Assembly (NCBI GenBank): GCA_949752795.1
Contig: OX457059.1
Span: 174,170,242 to 174,234,241, forward strand
Origin: Hyperoodon ampullatus
Taxonomy: Eukaryota; Chordata; Mammalia; Artiodactyla; Ziphiidae
Length of the DNA: 64,000 nucleotides
Direction: 5' to 3'
Position numbers and translations under genes: made by a program. The notes under the pieces are model-generated. The model made no database searches. It was not told where the DNA came from and saw nothing but the letters and a program-made list of their open reading frames with translations. This document shows positions 9,031 to 22,062 of this stretch, piece by piece. Position 1 is the first letter of the stretch; each line of letters starts with the position of its first letter.

Positions 9031-11300
9031 TAATCGGGGTATCCCCCATCTCTTGTCTAGGATTTCTGCTCTGCAGTTGGGTGGGAGGATGAAGATGACA
9101 CCCCCAGAAGACCTTTGGGTTCATGGCTCACATACCTATTTCCACAGGTGTCCAAGGACCCTAAGGTTGAGGCTCTATTTTGCCCTAAATGTGGTTTTTC
9201 TTGCATTATAACTTTGATTTCACTGCAGTTTGAATGCAAGATAACCATGAGCCCCCAAAGAATTTAAAAACAGTGAAGATTATGGGGCAGAAAGAATATA
9301 TATAATTATTTTTTATTACATTACATTTTATGTGCAAACTTTGTATGCATTTACTTTGGAGTTGTTGTTTCTTATTTATATAAGCTTGCTCTTGTTCAAC
9401 TGATTTATTTTTCCTTTTGGAAAAGTGTTTGTCTCTGGTAGAGCTGGAACACATCATCACATCATCATTTATCTCATTGAAATCAATGGAAACCTTTTTT
9501 TGTTTGTTTGTTTTTTTCACCTGTTGGCTCTTCACTTAAGGGCAGAGTTTTCAGGAGTAAAGTCCTCAAATTAAGTGTGAGATAAGTGTATTAACAAAGG
9601 TGTCTCACAACCTCTAATTTATTTTACCTCCTGGCCCTTTTCCCCATTGGAAATAGCTATGGAGGTTGAGGCATTTCAAGCTTACAGCTTCAGGGGAAGG
9701 ATAATGCAGAAGAATAAAGGCACCAATTCGTGGCTTTTGAATTCCAAAGTAAGGTTTTGAGATTCATGACACGGATAATAGTTGTGAGACATAAAGCTTT
9801 CTGAACTGCTTGAACTGTGAGAGCTTATCAGCCTAAATCCATCATAACTAGAGGTGGGGTCAGGTCGCCTCTGCCCTAACCCACAGACCTGGGGAAAGAG
9901 TGGTGGATGAGCCAGTTTGCTCCTCTGAGGACCAGAAGGCTGTGATGCCTTGAGGCTCGAAGGTCTTGGAACTTTGATCCTACATTTGGAGAAGGAGGAA
10001 GGGAACTCAGAACTAAATGGAAGGAGTTTGCCCTGACTGGAATAGCCATCCATTTCTCTTACGAAGTTAAATGGAAACCCGAGGTAGAAAGTGATCTGAT
10101 ATCTCGGTCAACAGAAAATGGTGATTTGCCATGGCAACCGCTGCTCACAGCTATGGGAGCTGAAACCCCAATCAACCAGAAAGTCTCCCTGGCACCAGAA
10201 GCCAGCACTGGATTGGGGGATTGGGGGGGCCATGAGGGAGCCAGAGGAACTGGGAAGCTGGTCATTGTGGGGCTCCCCAAAAACACGGTATGGTCTAGCA
10301 CCGAATCCACCCACCAGGGGAGCCCCTCTCCTCTCACCAGGAGCCCCCCAGGGGGCAATTTGGGATGGTTTCATCTGGGGGTGAGTTTTAAGTGTTATCT
10401 AACAATAGTAACAACTAGGGAATGTACTCAAGGAATTAAAAAACAGGTAAGATCAAAGAGAGTTTATGTAGTATAATATTTAGTAAAATAACTTAGAGTA
10501 CCTTAATTTAGAAATATTCATTCACCTTCATTTATACATTCTTAATCATTCTTACATATTTATTAAAGCAAATTGCCCAGGAAGCACTTTCTTTCATGAA
10601 CAAACAAGCAAAAAATCTTCACCAAATGTTCTATAATTTAGATTTCACAACAATGCAGATTTTCTTGCCTTATTAGGGTAACATAGTGGGGCTTTATGGT
10701 TTACATCTATACATAAATCTTAAGTACATTTCAGCTCAGAATCGCAGCAGTTAATAGGTTTACTTGTGGACCCCTTTAAATTCATGAACATGGATTAATT
10801 GTATCTGGTGTTATTAGACAATCATTTTTGAGGAAATGTACGAAATGACGATTTCTTAGGACCCCAAGCCCTCTCTGCAAATGTGATGCAAACAGTTCTG
10901 AAGCAGGAAGCAGCCAGTCATAAGCCAGCTCCTACCATTCTATCAGAGTAAATGCATTTTTCTCCTGCTGGTTGATTGACTTGGAGAAAATTTGTTGAGT
11001 TTATTCAATCTTGGCTGTCATTTGAGCCATTTCTTTTTTCCAATGTGCTGAAGAGCTTATGTAAAGGATTCATTTGGTAGCTTATAAATGATAAGCATCT
11101 CATACCTTTTAATAATTTGCATAAATATCTTGGTTCTACTCCAGCAGACACACCTGTTCAACACTGAGCCTCGTGATGTTGTCTCCCGACCGGCATCCTC
11201 AGCACCGCTCCTCCCAGATGAGGCTGGTCCCAACAGCCACTGAGACACACCAGGGTACATCCTCCCTTCTGTATTAAAGCAAAAACAAAAACAAAAAAAC
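9031..11300. other. Unique sequence with no recognised gene
   Basis: I find no named repeat. A/T-rich low-complexity pieces are at 9290-9330 and 9497-9520, and an A-rich tract is at 11276-11300. Open frames of 88-123 codons near 9682-10476 lie on both strands over the same GC-richer stretch (10100-10380) and have no recognisable domain. The stretch 10850-11130 is balanced, low-repeat sequence that could be a conserved non-coding element, but this cannot be judged from one species. Confidence 0.4.
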
Positions 11301-11313
11301 CACTGTGTGAAAC

Positions 11314-11913
11314 TGTTGCAGGAAAAATGGGGCCCAAAAGGAGGGTCAGGTCCCAGGTCTTGAGTGAGTCTCTTGGACAGGCTGCCAATGAGGGTCCTTG
11401 GCTTCGCGCAGGAAAGGATTCAAGAGTGAGCCATAGCAAAGAGAAAGCAGGTTTATTTAGAGAGAGACACATTCCATAGACAGAATGCAGTCTGTCTTAG
11501 AAAGTGAAAGCGGCCCGAAATATGGGGTGTTTAGTTTTTATGGGCTGGGTACTTTCATAGGATAATGTGGGAGGATTATTCCAACTATTTTGGGGAAGGT
11601 GCACAGATTTCCAGGAATCGGGTCACCGCCCACTTTTTGGCTTTTTATGGTCGGCCTCGGAACTGTCATGGCACCTGTGGGTGTGTCATTTCGGTGATGT
11701 ATTGCAGTGAGCATATACTGAGGCTCAAGGTCTACTAGAAGTCGAATCCTCTGCCATCTTGGTCCTAATAGGTTCTGACCCGTTTCTGGTGTATCCTCAA
11801 TGGCTATGTCATTCTTTTAAAGGTTGTGCCCGTCCCCTTTCCTCCTTTCTCAAAAGGACATGGTGGGGGAAGCTGGTGACACTCCTGCGGGGGATGAAGG
11901 AAATCCTGCAACA
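11314..11913 (-). mobile_element. Solo retroviral-type LTR, 600 bp, minus strand
   Basis: The ends form a matched pair, tgttgcagga (11314-11323) and tcctgcaaca (11904-11913), the TG...CA inverted ends of an LTR. Read on the minus strand, an R-region-like 'ctctaaataaacctgctttc' supplies the polyadenylation signal and sets the orientation. A long conserved body includes 'ggcccgaaatatggggtg' and 'gtcattctttt' (plus strand). No internal gag, pol or env sequence is beside it, so it is a solo LTR, probably of an ERV1-like family. A clean 4-6 bp target duplication is not visible. Confidence 0.78.
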
Positions 11914-13530
11914 TAAAGAGGCCAGAAATAAATGAGCAAGAACCAGGTATATGAGAAAATCAATTCCTGGACTGCAGGTAATGAGTCGGGCAGGGCAGCC
12001 AAGTGCTCTCTTGGAAACACCTCCCCTGGCTACATCCAAATACAAAAGTCAAACTCTGATTTATCTTAAAATTTATGAGCTTTCTTGAGCCTTTGAGGGG
12101 CTGGTTTGGTTTCTGCATTAATACTTTAGTTTTACTGTCTGACGTTATTTCGGTGTACACTGACATTAGTTCATCTTCTCATAGAAGCAAGATCTCCTCA
12201 GATTACTTTAAAATTGTCCTGCCTTCCAGATGAGTAAACTGTAATCGCTTCCTGGCATCTGAGCACACACGCCTCCATCAGAGACCTGCACCGAGATCAT
12301 CCTGCCAACGTCATCTCCATCAGAAGCGCATCTGAATTGAATTTGAAAGATTCTCCCCAGAGCAGCATTCACTCTTAGAAGACATCATTGTTAAATATGT
12401 GTTGGGTTTAAAGCACAGTGAAATGACTCCTTTGGTTATAGTTAAAAAACGAATGGATAGATTTCTCCAGACCTGAAATGGAATCTGGATCTCACTTGTG
12501 AGGATTAAGAAGGTTAAAGGTTAAAGTAATTCCTCCCCTTGACAATCTTATCATTCTCCTTCCTCACCACCACTAAGTCCAGGGAGTCTGTTAATTCCCC
12601 AGGAATTGCTCTTCCACTGGGCATTACAGGATGTCCAGCTGATGAAGGATGGGGGATAAATACTAAAGAAGAAGGAAAAACTACACAGAATTTGGAGAGT
12701 GATTTTGAAAGAATGTCCTGGCATTCCTCTGGAAGAATTTTTGCATGTTCCAACACTCCCTGTCATCCTGCCTGCTCTGAGATTTAGAGGGGATATTTCT
12801 CACCACATATGAACTTAGAATAACCTGACCAGTTTATCTTCCTAAAATAAAATGTGGTCATCACATTCCCTTAGCTGAAACTGTCAGCTATTCCCATACA
12901 AGGCAGCTCGTTGAGTCCTGCCTCCTTCCCCCTCACCTGGCACACACCATTCCCCTATCTGGACCACCCCTCTTCTAGTGTAGGATCTTACTGCATGACC
13001 TGTGGACCCCTGCACTAGAGCATCTAAGACAGGCCTGTGGCAGGTATGTGGGCACCTTAACCCTACATAGGGCTCTGCCAACTTGACTCCGGGGTCTGAT
13101 ACACGTGTGCTCTTAACAGAGACACCCAGGAGTTCCTGTCTCTGCACACGCTGCCTGACACAGGGTCGCATCAGACTCCTTACCGTGGACACATGTCACA
13201 GGATGCTCAATGTGGTTGGTGGGGCCATTGGCATTTACTGTATTTCTCTCTGATGTTGGTTCTGCCTCATGCTGTTTACCTCCAGAGGGAGAGAAACTTG
13301 ATGTGAGACAGGCAACCCTTCCAGACCTAGCCTTGGCAGTCCTGCTCTTCAGGGAAGCCGAGTGTGTGCATGGCACCTGCAGGAATGGGTGGAGCGGACA
13401 GCCGCCCACTTGGGCAGGAACCTCCTGCATAATGGCCTCCATGCTCTGGCTTATTCCTTCTAGCCTACCTGGCCGGCTGCGACTTTCTTACCTGAGTGAA
13501 AACACTGGTTTTGGTAAGGAATGAGCTTTG
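11914..13530. other. Unique sequence
   Basis: I recognise no repeat or gene. Frames of 80-109 codons around 12514-13524 occur on both strands over the same bases and lack any feature that would separate them from chance. Confidence 0.4.
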
Positions 13531-13587
13531 TTATTTTTATTTTTTAATAAAAATTGTATATATCTGAGGTGTGCAATGTGATGTTTT

Positions 13588-13590
<3 letters not shown>

Positions 13591-13620
<30 letters not shown>
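13591..13620. repeat. (AT)15 microsatellite
   Basis: A perfect AT dinucleotide array within the L1M 3' UTR, likely polymorphic in length. Confidence 0.95.
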
Positions 13621-13623
<3 letters not shown>

Positions 13624-13676
13624 AATGATTGCAACAATCAAGTTAATAAACACACCCATTACCTCACATGGTTACC

Positions 13677-13703
13677 GTGTGTGTGTGTCTGTGTGTGTGT
13701 GTG
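13677..13703. repeat. (GT)n microsatellite
   Basis: A GT array interrupted once by 'ct', within the same L1M remnant as the AT array. Confidence 0.93.
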
Positions 13704-14254
13704 GTAAGAACACCTAAGATTTAATCTCTTAGCAAATTTCAGGTGTACAATACAGTCTTACTAACTATAGTCACCAGACTGAACATTGTACGAGCCTCAG
13801 CACCTATTCATCTTATAACCAGAAGGCTGTACCCTTTGACCAACCTCTCCCCATTTCCTCCAACCTCTGACCCTGGGAACCACCATTCTACTCTGTGCTT
13901 CTGTGAGTTCATTTTTTTTAGATTCCACATATAAGAGAGACCGTGCAGTATTTGTTTTTCTTAGTCTGGCTTATTTCACTCAACCTAATGTCCTCAAGGT
14001 TCATCGATGTTGTTGCAAATGGCAGGATTTCCTTCTTTTTTAAGGCTGAGTATTGAGAGCATTTTATATACAGTTTATGCTACATCTCAAGACCATAGAG
14101 GGAAATAGGGAAAGTCCAGGTAACAGAGAAATAAACAGATCATTTAAAAAAGTTATGTGGCCAATCTAACACGGCTTTCCCACCCCACCCCCCCAAAAAA
14201 AACAATGAAACAGAGGTAAGCAGGGTTGTTTCTAACAATAATAATTACAGACAA

Positions 14255-14470
14255 GATTCCCTTAGTATCTACTCTGTGCTGGATTCCATTCAAAACACTT
14301 CACTTCACATGCATTATGTTACTTATACTTTACAGCAATTCCAGTTAAAATTTACTATTATTATCCCCATTTAGGGACTTATAAAGAGGAAGAACCAAGA
14401 GTTTCAGTAATTTGTCCAGTGTTAGTTCTCTCACTGGGGCCCAGATGGCTGATTTCTCGAATCTGCATTT
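14255..14470 (-). repeat. MIR, near full length, minus strand
   Basis: The series 'tactctgtgctggattccat', 'actattattatccccattta', 'gggacttataaagaggaaga' and 'tttgtccagtgttagt' follows the reverse complement of MIR from its 3' end to the region that encoded the tRNA-like part ('gatttctcgaatctgcat'). Confidence 0.78.
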
Positions 14471-14605
14471 TTAAATCTCTGTGCTTCGCCTGTAACTGTG
14501 TGCGTCCTGGGAGAAGGAAAGCGGGGCAGCCTGACTCTCAGCTCCACCCTCAGGAGGGAGCAGTTGAGGACTGTTTCAGGGTTTCACACTGATTATTACA
14601 GCATG

Positions 14606-14632
<27 letters not shown>
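14606..14632. repeat. (CA)13 microsatellite
   Basis: A perfect CA array next to 'gcatg' and ending in 'cgtg'. Confidence 0.95.
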
Positions 14633-14636
<4 letters not shown>

Positions 14637-14739
14637 ATCTGCACAAAGGTCAGCACAGCCCTGGGGCTTGGGGGCCCACATGGATGCTATTGCCTACAGA
14701 CTAACAAAGTGATCCTTGACGTGCTGAATCCCATTTCTT

Positions 14740-16145
14740 CCCCTGGATCATTTTGGTCACCATCATCCAGGCTGACATAACTTCTCCAGCCACTAGGATT
14801 TCAAGCAATTTAAGGCTTCAGGGATGTTTTAGAGAACCAAGCGCCATTTTGCTCAGACTCAGAGGGAAATAGAGCAAATGAACCCATGACTGGGTGACAC
14901 CCAACCTGTCCCAGACAAGCCAGGCTCATGTTGAGTGCATGAACTGTGCAGATGGTCTGCAAGGAGAGCAGTCTCCACAGGGTTGGGCCAGCACAGAACT
15001 TTCTTGCAAGACTCCAGCAGCACCATCCTGTGGGGAGTCCAGGCTGACAGCCGGGAGTGAGGGCTGATCCATTTCTGACCTTGTGCCAGGAGGAAACATC
15101 CAAAGACGGCTCCTGGCCAAGCCCACTGGTGAGTACAGTCAGCAGATTGGAGAGGTCTCTCACCTACAGGATTTTTATTTGCACAAAACAAACAGCACAC
15201 AACTTGTTTAAATTTCCAGGTCACGGAGTTTTGGAATTGTGATAGAAATGCCTAATGCTTCTATTGTGCAAAAGCCCAGGAAGGACAACACACAGGCAGA
15301 TGCTGATCACAGGTTGAGGAGGCATTCCCGAGGCCCCAGGGCACAAGGTGCTCTCCGCTTCTGGGCACATTCTCAGACTACCTGGGACATCACAGCTTCC
15401 TACAACAGAAAGGTGAATTGTCGAGGGTTTTTTGTGGCTGTAAGATGTTCCGAGTACATACCTGAGAGAAGCTGAGGACAGAAGCTGGTGGGTTGATGCC
15501 TGCATGACAGTGAAGGCTTTTACAACCCTCCCTGTCAGCCGTGAGGACATCACCACCTTAAAGGCATCTTCCGTCTTCCTTCTTGTGGCTCAGTTGCCCA
15601 GTTGGGTGACTGCCCACCAGGACCCTGACACTAACCCTGACCTGAACCTTAAGCCCAACCTGTTTCTGGTCTTCAGGTTCCACGGAAGTTGGCCACAGAC
15701 CCACGTCCTCAGTTCTCTGCAGATGTATAGACATTACAGTAGTTTAATTTTTAAAAGGTGCATTATTTTGAGCTTTTAAAACAAATGCACCATCTTACTT
15801 TCTGTGTACTCGAAGTCCACCAGTGAAGAAGCGGTTTCCTGGTGCTGGAGGGAAAACTGCCCACAAACCAGGAAGAAGCCACATCTCAGCCACCGGCTGA
15901 TCTGGGGCACCTAAATATTTATTCTATTGAGTGTTTCATGAGATTAAATGACTACATGATATCGTACATGTACAATTACATTTACTATTACAAGAAAGTA
16001 CCTAGGAATATGATCCACATGGAGTAATGACTTTACAATTTTAGTATTTTAAGACAATTTCCTAAATGCTCAGTAAAATCGACAGTAACTGCTGGCTGAC
16101 CTGCGTTGCTCTTCTTGTTTCAATCTACCCCATCTGCCTCCACAG
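14740..16145. other. Unique sequence
   Basis: I recognise no repeat. Overlapping frames of 66-121 codons on the minus strand at 14810-15224 and 15221-15556 lie in GC-balanced DNA and have no recognisable domain. The last 50 bases (16096-16145) are strongly pyrimidine-rich and end in 'ctgcctccacag', which matches a splice acceptor. Confidence 0.4.
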
Positions 16146-16379
16146 GAGGCTGCTGGGTCCCTTTGTGGTCCATCTCCCGGCCATTGTGCAGTCCCTGGAG
16201 CATCGTGTCTTCCAGGCGCTCATCTCCGCGCTGCGTCCCAGGCTCGTCCAGCTCCCCTGCAGGCGCCCCCTCCCCTCCACGGCCACCACAAAGGCGTGCT
16301 TCTCCCCTCCCCGCCCGTCTCTGCAAAGCTGGCCCAAGCTCAGGGCTCCCATTGATTTCAAAAGAAGCCCTGGGCTCGG
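16146..16379 (+). other. Exon-like GC-rich block (hypothetical)
   Basis: A polypyrimidine tract and 'cctccacag' lie immediately left, and 'ctcgg|gtaact' marks the right border as a plausible donor. The 234-bp block is markedly more GC- and CpG-rich than its flanks. One frame is open throughout and reads as a hydrophobic-patterned stretch (including PFVVHLPAIVQSLEHRVFQA), but other frames on both strands are also open. I recognise no protein. It could be a real exon, a lncRNA exon, or chance. Confidence 0.2.
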
Positions 16380-16655
16380 GTAACTCAGCCTGCACAAAAG
16401 CAGTGCAGAATCAGACTCAAGATTTCTCAGTTCCAGAAAATGTGCTTCACTCAGATCAAATGCCTCTGGAATGCTAAGTCAAGGAAAGCCATTCAGTAAC
16501 TGGGTCTAATTTAAAACTGATGTAGCAAGTAAGTTGCACCAACTGCCATGTCTTTTGCAAACCAGGGTATAACATTAATGAAGTACAAGATTATCTGTTA
16601 AAGATCTGATCAGAGCCTTTAGTAACACAAATGTGTGCCCTGAGGTCAGTAGGAG

Positions 16656-16656
<1 letters not shown>

Positions 16657-16701
<45 letters not shown>
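16657..16701. repeat. (TG)22 microsatellite
   Basis: A perfect TG array of about 45 bp. The Val/Cys-rich plus-strand frames and the His/Thr-rich minus-strand frame across it are translations of the array. Confidence 0.97.
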
Positions 16702-16702
<1 letters not shown>

Positions 16703-19700
16703 GGCAGCAAGGGAGAAGGGGGAAAATTACAGGAAAGTTTACAGAAGGAATATTAAAAATGGTAGAGAAAAATTCGATCAGTATTTCTTTCAATGTATCC
16801 TCAGTCACCCCGATGTGGCTGAAAGTGCATCGTCAAATATTTAAAAAGAAAATAATGAATCTTACATTCTAGCTTCATGGAATAAAGAGGATTAAAATAG
16901 CTGAGTGGACAAAAAGAAGCAAGCACGAAAAGGGAAAGATCCTAATTAGTTAATACAAAACATGCTGAATCCAATTATGAGCATCCTGCAATTCGGATTT
17001 GGTTCTTTCTGAACAGATGAGAGCAAATATGTCTTTAAATCAATACTGCGTGCCTGAGCTTCCGAGCTGCATCCAGTCATCGCAAAGGGTTGAAAAGGGA
17101 CTTTAGAAAGACCCACTTGGAAAGTGCTGACCTGACTTCTGAGGATCGTTGGTGTTGTAATTTTCTCAACCCCCCAAGAGACTGATAAAGAAACTGGAGT
17201 AGTTCATTAGCATAAGACTGGCAAAAGTCTATTGATTTTTAACTCCACAGAATATTCTGTTTTCATTACGATCTGCTGAGTTATATCTATTATTGGTCCA
17301 GGGCCATCTCACCCTGGTTAACCATGAATATCCGTTATAATGAGAACACACCTTGAAGAAAACACGGAGAACTCTACCTTGCTGTCAGCTATTGTCATAC
17401 TGTTTTGGGAATCTTCCCCCTGGATTCCAGCTTTGTATTTTTAGAAAGTAGCAGAGTATTTAATCCTCGATAATTAGAGTTTCCCTGAAAGGACAAACTC
17501 ATTTATATGACTCTCAATTGAACTAGATCCTTCAACCGTTGTACTTGGTGTTTTACTGTAATGTTTTAAACAACTTGGTAGGAATTAGACAAAATTAAGA
17601 TTAAAATGTCAAAGCTGTCTTTAAATCTCAGATGGCTGATCTAAATTTAGAAAGTGCAGTTATACGCAGAAAAGTTGGTACAAAATATATATTTGGTCGA
17701 GTCTTTTGACAGTATTAGGATGGTGAAGGGTCCGAATTGGGGGGAAGGGGTTTGCTACAGAGAATGTGCCTGGGGCCGGCTTACTGACCCTTAGCCTGAA
17801 GGATGGTAGGCAAAATGTCCACCAACCTGTAGTACTTCAGTGTGATGGGGGTGCTTGGGAGGGAGAACCAAGAACTTTACCATTTAATTGTCCTTTCTAC
17901 CTTCCCATCACTGTCCCTTTCAGGTATAAAGGGTGAGTCTTGTGCTATATTGAGTCAATGTTCAGTTTCTATAAACACACATGCACATATACACAGACAG
18001 AAAACAAATCATTGCTCCCAGAAAAGATTTGTGTACAAAGATGGTGAATAGTACAACAGTGGCAAGACCCAAGTCCACCTCTTCCGGCCAAAATCACTTC
18101 TCACGTGGTCAGTGTTCTAGAGCACAGTGGACCTGCAATGGATTAGGTCACAGTGGAACCTGGCAGTGGGTCTGAAGGCTTGAGGATGTAGCCACCAGGG
18201 ATGCGTGGCCCCCCCAAGAGCAAGTGGGCTGCTGGTGCCAGATGCTGTGGCCCTGCTTGCTTAGGATTATCCAGCCCTTTAAAATGGGGTGGACAGAGGG
18301 CATGCAGGCACGCCCCCTCTAGGGAGCCGCTAGAGCCAGTCCCCTGCCACTCGCCAGCCTCTCTGCACACACTGGCTTCACTTGTCCCTCCCAGAACCTC
18401 ATGCCGGCTTCCCAAAGTGTGTATGAGCTGGTCAAGCCACCTGTCTCAGAGTGGATTTCCTAGTCTCGGGGAGCCCTCCGTGCACCAGGGATTTCATGGC
18501 AGGGTGTTCGGAAAGCCTCTGGCAGCCTGTCTTCCTCTGGGTGAATTGGAATGCTCAACAAGAGTGGAGACCCGAGGAGTCCTGCAGTCCTGACAGCAGT
18601 TAAACTGGGTTGGATGTAGGTTTCTGAGCCTATTTGCCCCAAGAGTCCCTTTGCACACCCTGCTCCCCACCCCCGGCCCTATTATTGTCCATGCTGGGTC
18701 AGCTCTGCCACGGAAGGTATGAAGGGGTGTGCGTTTTAATGAGCCAGAGCTGCTTGAATCCCAGGCAGGGCCTGCATGCAGCAAGGGCCCTGAGCCTCAC
18801 TCACAAGTCGTGCCAAGCCCAGGGCTCTGCAGAGCTGAGGCTGGTCCACACCAGCGTGGCCAGAGTGCCTATGGTGGGTCTCTCCTGACTGGTCAGTGCC
18901 CAGGCTCTCTGGCTGTGTTTCCAGGAACACCCCTGGGAATGTGGGGTGCTATGTCCAGCCTGTCCTGAGCAGTGATTGCCAGCAAGCTGTCTTGTGGGCC
19001 CAGCTGTCATTTTCCCATTGTGGAAGAGGCTCTGGCCATGTCTCTCCTGCATATGTATCACCTTTCCAAGTCACAGGCTCTCCACCCCATTCCTGAATCA
19101 TTCACTAGTCACTGGACCATCTGGAGAATCAGAAACATTAATAGGTGTAAGAGAGGTTTGCAAACTCTAAGTCCTCTTGAATATCTTAATTATTAGTAAG
19201 AATAGTAAAAACACAAAAGAAAAACGATTAGTCAAGATGCTATAGAGTGAAAATATTGGAGGTGGGGGCATCACAGCCCCAAACAGTGAACATGATCTCA
19301 TGGGAAGTTGCCCTGAATTGCAGCAGCCCTTGACGGTGGCTTAGAAGGCATGTTGAAGAAATTCATTTCTAAAAGATCTGACTTCCTTATAAAAGTGAGT
19401 CCCCCCTCAGCACAGCTGGAGTTGTCAGACCTGCTGCCCCCCTCACTGCTCCATGGGAGAAGGGGCACCGCCCTCCAGAGGACAGGAAGGACCTTGGAAA
19501 GCTGTCCATGCCGTGAGGAGTCCTCTCCTCTGCGGGGTGGGGGGGGGGGTGGGAGTCGCTGGTGGGGAAACATCTCAGGCAGGCATTTTGCCTGAGAGCT
19601 GCATCGCTGACTAAAGGATCCCACTAGAACCCCAGCAAAGCCGCTAGAACCATGCTTCTTGCTCCTTGATTTTACATGATGTGGATTAGTATGGACTTAA

Positions 19701-20960
19701 TTTCCCCAGAGTTGAAAAGACTTATCTGAACAAACTACAGCCGTTCTAAGGTGGTTCTCACCTCGTTACTGCCTACCCATGACACTAGTCTAGATTTCAA
19801 CGTGAAGGGAGCCTCTCAGGGGCCTGCCACAGGAATGTCCACATAGATGCCCACTGAGCCACGAGGGCACTGCTGCACCTTTGGGAGGGACCCCGTGATG
19901 TCCAAGAACCAGTGAGGGCTTTCTCTAACTAGGCTGTGGAATGTAAAATGATTCCATTAAGTTGCTCAGAATTTAACTCAGGGTCCAAACCCTGTGGTTC
20001 TATTTAGTCAAAGGCACATGTCCCAGGACCGGAACTTGGAAGAGGTCTCCACAAAGCACCAGGTGCCACTGCAGAGTCTGACCTGTCAAGAAGGTGGGTC
20101 AAAGAAACCGCAGTGACTCTCCAGGGAACTGAAACTGGGACAAGTGGACTCCCTTCCACTAGAAGCTTCAACCATCAGAAACGAGGGCTCCTTCTAAGAA
20201 ATGACAAGGATCCACTGAGTTTTCTGCACTGTGGTACATCACTGGGAGATGTGGGGTGAGATCTTGATCATTGTCTATACTAGAATTACTAACATTAGAT
20301 GCAGAGATGAGATGTCCCTTTTGGAAAAACATGGACTATTTTCTTAGCTTCTCTAAAGAAGATGGAAGAAGAACAGGCAGAAACTTAAAAAGTGGAAAAT
20401 TTGAGAGATTATCCTCTCTTTTAGCTCCAACTCCTCATGACCCTACCATTCAGGCAACCTGTGGGAAATAAGGAAATAATAAAGGAAAAGGAGGTCTTGG
20501 TAGGATGACAGAAAGGCAAAGACCCAGCAGCAGTGAGCAATTCTGTGGGGAAACTGGATGCTGAAAACCAACAAGCAAAGTTGGGCAGAGACTCAGGACG
20601 TGGATGGAAAAGACCTGAGGCTGAGAAAGGCTGAAACCCAGACAGAGCACAGAGCAGCTCTGAGAAGGACATGTTCTCCCAAAGAGAAAGAGGCCGGGAC
20701 TGGGCTGGACCAAGACTTTGCTTGTGACCACTGTGTTTAGGAGGCACCTGCAGGTGATCCAGTTTGCCCAGGACCGTTGTATCTTTAGCACTAAAAGGCC
20801 GTGTTCTGGGGGTCCCTTGCTGCAGGCACACCAGGGTGACTGGCCCCTCATCCTTCCCTCATGGAGAAGGACCTTGATGGAGCAGGACACCCAGGTGCCC
20901 GTGTTTCCTCCACCTTCATGTGTGTCTGCCGTAGTGATTAAGGAAATAACATGTGGCTCA
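16702..20960. other. Unique sequence, no recognised gene
   Basis: No named repeat was seen. The part at 16900-17560 is AT-rich, complex in composition and repeat-free, the appearance expected of a conserved regulatory element. From 18140 to 19100 the DNA is GC-richer and gives overlapping frames of 60-130 codons on both strands with no domain. A run of ten G is at 19538-19547. Confidence 0.4.
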
Positions 20961-20961
20961 C

Positions 20962-21383
20962 TATGTTGGGGTGAACAGTGTCCTCCAAACTCATCTCCAC
21001 CTGGAACCTCAGAATGTGACCTTGTTTAGAAATAGTCTTTGCTGATCTAACTAGTGAAGATGAGGTCATACTGGATGAAGGTGGACCCTAACCCAATGAC
21101 TGGGGTCCTCATGAGAACAGAAAAGAGAGAAGACCATCAGCAATGGAGTGGTGATGGGAGGAATGCACCTACAAGCCAAGGGATGTGAAGAATTGCCAGG
21201 AACCAGCAAAAGTGGAAGAGACCAGGAGGAATTCTTCTCCAAAGCCTTCAGAGAGAGTGTGGCCCAGCCAACACTTGGTTTCAGACTTCTAGGCTCTGGA
21301 ACCATGAGAGAATAAACTTCTGTTATTTTAAGCCACCCAGCTTGTAGGACTTTGTGAGAGCAGCCACAGAAAATATAGTTACT
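20962..21383 (+). repeat. MLT1 (MaLR) LTR
   Basis: A near-complete LTR in sense orientation, with 'gtgtcctccaaactcatctc', 'acctggaacctcagaatgtg', 'gatgaggtcatactggatga', 'gactggggtcctcatgagaa', 'ggcacc/gcctcc'-type text near 21290, 'gagagaataaacttctgtta' (polyadenylation signal) and 'agccacccagcttgtaggac'. It is the same family and orientation as 4845-5276 and 29617-29970. Confidence 0.85.
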
Positions 21384-22062
21384 GTGTCTTATTTGGTCCT
21401 AATCAACTGCTCACCACTATCTTTTTGTGGTTCCTCTCAATTCTGTGAAATAAAACCAGGTCAGCCTTGAAAAGGAAGACCCACCTAGCTTGGACGGACC
21501 CCGTGGATGTGAAGCTTGCCCCATGGGTGCTCAGACAAAACTCACTTCCTGGAGCCCTGACTCAGGGGAAGCAGTCAAGCACACCTGATCATAGCATCTG
21601 GAAGGAGGCACTGGTCCTTTGGTCAACCCTTAGTCCATCCTGTGTGTGGGCATCTCCAATGGACCCCCAGTAAGAGGGGGGATGCTCAGAGCTTCAGGGA
21701 GCTACTGAAAAGCATCGGTGTGGCTGTGAGGATGGAGGGACATTCAGAGCTCCACCTACACTTATTCATGTCCTCGAGGACCTTTGATACAAAGCACACA
21801 GTCGACGTCCCTGTGGACATGAAGGATGGGCAAACTTTGCCGTCTGCTTCTCCTCCCCAGACATCTGGCTGAGTCCTGGTCTACCACTACAAAGTCTGTG
21901 GGGTTCTAAGTGACTCTTCTCAAGGTAACAGGTGATGACCCATCTGAGGACTCTGAGAAGCTTGTGCTCAGTAATGTGGGGCTCTTACCTCTCCCCCTGG
22001 AGAGAGTCTTGGCCTTGGATGATGTGTCAGTCAAGGTTCTCCAAAGAAATAGAACTAACAGA

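Larger units (their letters stand above)
13535..14056 (-). repeat. L1M-type 3' UTR, minus strand, with two microsatellites
   Basis: Plus-strand landmarks are 'agcaaatttcaggtgtacaa', 'actaactatagtcaccagac', 'aaccaccattctactctgtg', 'ttttttagattccacatata' and 'gttgcaaatggcaggatttc'. They follow the reverse complement of the L1M 3' end. The element contains an (AT)15 array at 13591-13620 and a GT-rich array at 13677-13703. It is cut at about 14056 inside the 'ggctgagtatt' block. No coding capacity remains. Confidence 0.85.
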
